The notes beneath the pieces are model-generated. The model searched no databases. It saw only the letters and a list, made by a program, of their open reading frames with translations, and was not told the origin of the DNA. This document shows, one piece after another, positions 5,014-5,755 of a DNA stretch of 5,755 nucleotides. The stretch is taken from positions 1-5,755 of the forward strand of contig CAYWCO010000072.1 in NCBI GenBank assembly GCA_964456815.1. The letters are read 5' to 3'. The stretch's first letter is position 1, and each line of letters starts with the position of its first letter. The position numbers and the translations under genes are program-made. This stretch comes from CAVTZP01 sp964456815 (GTDB lineage: Bacteria > Chloroflexota > Dehalococcoidia > Dehalococcoidales > BS750m-G39).

Positions 5014-5565
5014 TCACCCCCCTGAAGCATCAGAGCTGGCAAGCTGCTCCTCCAGCGGGTAGTTATCAACAAGCCCCCACCCGCTTGTTGGCCAGAACGA
5101 TAACCAGGCTTTGCCAACTATGTTTTCCCGGGGTACTGTCCAGCCTTTGTGAGAATCGTTGGCAACATTGCGGTTATCACCGAGAACAAAATACTCGTCC
5201 TCAGGGACTTTTAGCAAAGGGAAGGTATAGCTTGGGGGATTTCTAACATAGGGCTCGTCCAGTTCTGTGCCGTTAACATATACCGCCCCGTTTTTTACCT
5301 CCACACTATCGCCGGGTAAAGCGATGACGCGCTTAATATAGATTGACTCGGGGATAAGCGGCGGGTGTAATATTATTACATCGCCTCTTTCCGGTTCCGT
5401 GAAATGGTAGACTACCTTATTAACCAGCAGCCGCTCCCCCTGCACGAAATTGGGCTCCATGCAGTTCTCCATTATAATGAAGCTCTGAACTGCAGCCTGC
5501 AACATGAGGAAGATGACCACCGCTATTACGAGTGTTATAGCAACCTCACGCAAAATAGCTTTCAT
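5014..5565 (-). CDS. lepB: Signal peptidase I (LepB family) with Cys in place of catalytic Ser
   Basis: 183 residues, usual length for a single-anchor S26 signal peptidase, which removes signal peptides from exported proteins at the outer face of the membrane. One membrane segment spans 10-31. Box B is ENCMEPNF (33-40) followed by GERLLVNK (43-50); the position normally filled by the nucleophile Ser of SM-x-P is C35 (codon TGC, 5463-5461). The general-base Lys is kept as K78 in YIKRVIALPGD (76-86). The last box is intact in outline: GDNRNVANDSHKGW (129-142), then VPRENIVGKAW. A Ser-to-Cys change needs one base (AGC to TGC). Either it works as a Cys-Lys enzyme, is weak, or is a paralogue beside a normal enzyme elsewhere. 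The ATG at 5565 has AGGGAG 9 nt ahead. It starts a two-gene unit with pyrE, and the link looks like position rather than pathway. Confidence 0.92.
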   Translation of the reverse strand: MKAILREVAITLVIAVVIFLMLQAAVQSFIIMENCMEPNFVQGERLLVNKVVYHFTEPERGDVIILHPPLIPESIYIKRVIALPGDSVEVKNGAVYVNGTELDEPYVRNPPSYTFPLLKVPEDEYFVLGDNRNVANDSHKGWTVPRENIVGKAWLSFWPTSGWGLVDNYPLEEQLASSDASGG

Positions 5566-5592
5566 CTAAATCTACTCCCTCAGGCAGCCCCC

Positions 5593-5623
5593 ATTATACC
5601 CCATCCAGTCTACTTTTAGCCAA
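5593..5623 (-). promoter_or_regulatory. Promoter of lepB-pyrE
   Basis: On the - strand a perfect TATAAT (5598-5593) lies 27 bp ahead of the lepB ATG, placing the start near 5586 with a very short leader that still contains the AGGGAG site. The best -35 is weak: TTGGCT (5623-5618) at 19 bp or TGGCTA (5622-5617) at 18 bp. The call rests mainly on the -10. Confidence 0.5.
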
Positions 5624-5755
5624 TGTTTAGGTCATTTAGTAGCATATCCCCCTAAAACTCCCCATAATGTATTTAGAGGCTTCTTACCCCCTTTTACTGG
5701 GGCGTCTGCGGCTTATCCCGTAATTTTCTCTCCCTACCCCCTCCCCACTTTAGGC

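Noticed and set aside
4529..5062. 177-codon + strand frame opposite pyrE and lepB
   Set aside because: It mirrors the pyrE reading frame on the other strand and resembles no family; pyrE is well supported.
5687..5702. CCCC/GGGG hairpin at 5687-5702 as a terminator
   Set aside because: The stem is only 4-5 bp and no T-run follows on either strand.
5717..5746. G-rich - strand tracts as a G-quadruplex
   Set aside because: Three tracts are close together, but the fourth is separated by a long loop, and no gene context in the window makes it meaningful.

Overview
The window reads as bacterial chromosome with moderate-to-high G+C. The gene content suits the phylum Chloroflexota, most likely an uncultured class Dehalococcoidia relative: a pan cluster headed by a Rossmann/DUF2520 gene, an orotate phosphoribosyltransferase with a C-terminal CPLC tail, and a secreted caspase-fold protein with an InlB-like repeat and a C-terminal anchor. 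This placement is inferred from family resemblance only, because no rRNA is present.

Layout. On the + strand, 56-664 encodes a divergent PlsY-like glycerol-3-phosphate acyltransferase behind a TATAAT box. Everything else is on the - strand, read right to left. Unit 1 (promoter about 5593-5623) is lepB (5014-5565) followed by pyrE (pyrimidine synthesis), whose conserved frame reaches 5008 without a canonical start codon. Next comes a secreted, C-terminally anchored caspase-fold protein (3047-4381) with its own promoter just after pyrE. Unit 2 is a pantothenate/CoA precursor operon: a DUF2520 Rossmann protein (1907-2764), panD (1508-1885) and panB (667-1500). It has its own promoter at 2929-2957, a leader of about 160 nt and a terminator-like hairpin just ahead of the first gene. 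panC and a classical panE are absent, and panB converges on plsY with 2 bp between stop codons.

Notable points. (1) The caspase-like protein has lost both dyad residues (His to Met116, Cys to Ala160), so it looks like a surface pseudoprotease. (2) Its gene lies between two direct, diverged copies of a segment of about 115-120 bp, each carrying the pyrE 3' end plus a promoter and a 19-bp identical leader block. This looks like the footprint of an insertion or recombination event that put one cargo gene between pyrE and the pan operon and gave both the same promoter type. (3) The signal peptidase has Cys35 where the catalytic Ser belongs. (4) The pan leader has the architecture of an attenuator.

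The right flank (5624-5755) holds no gene that I can support. It is C-rich on the + strand near its end and has only weak hairpins. The 282-bp gap at 2765-3046 is filled by the repeat copy, promoter, leader and terminator described below.
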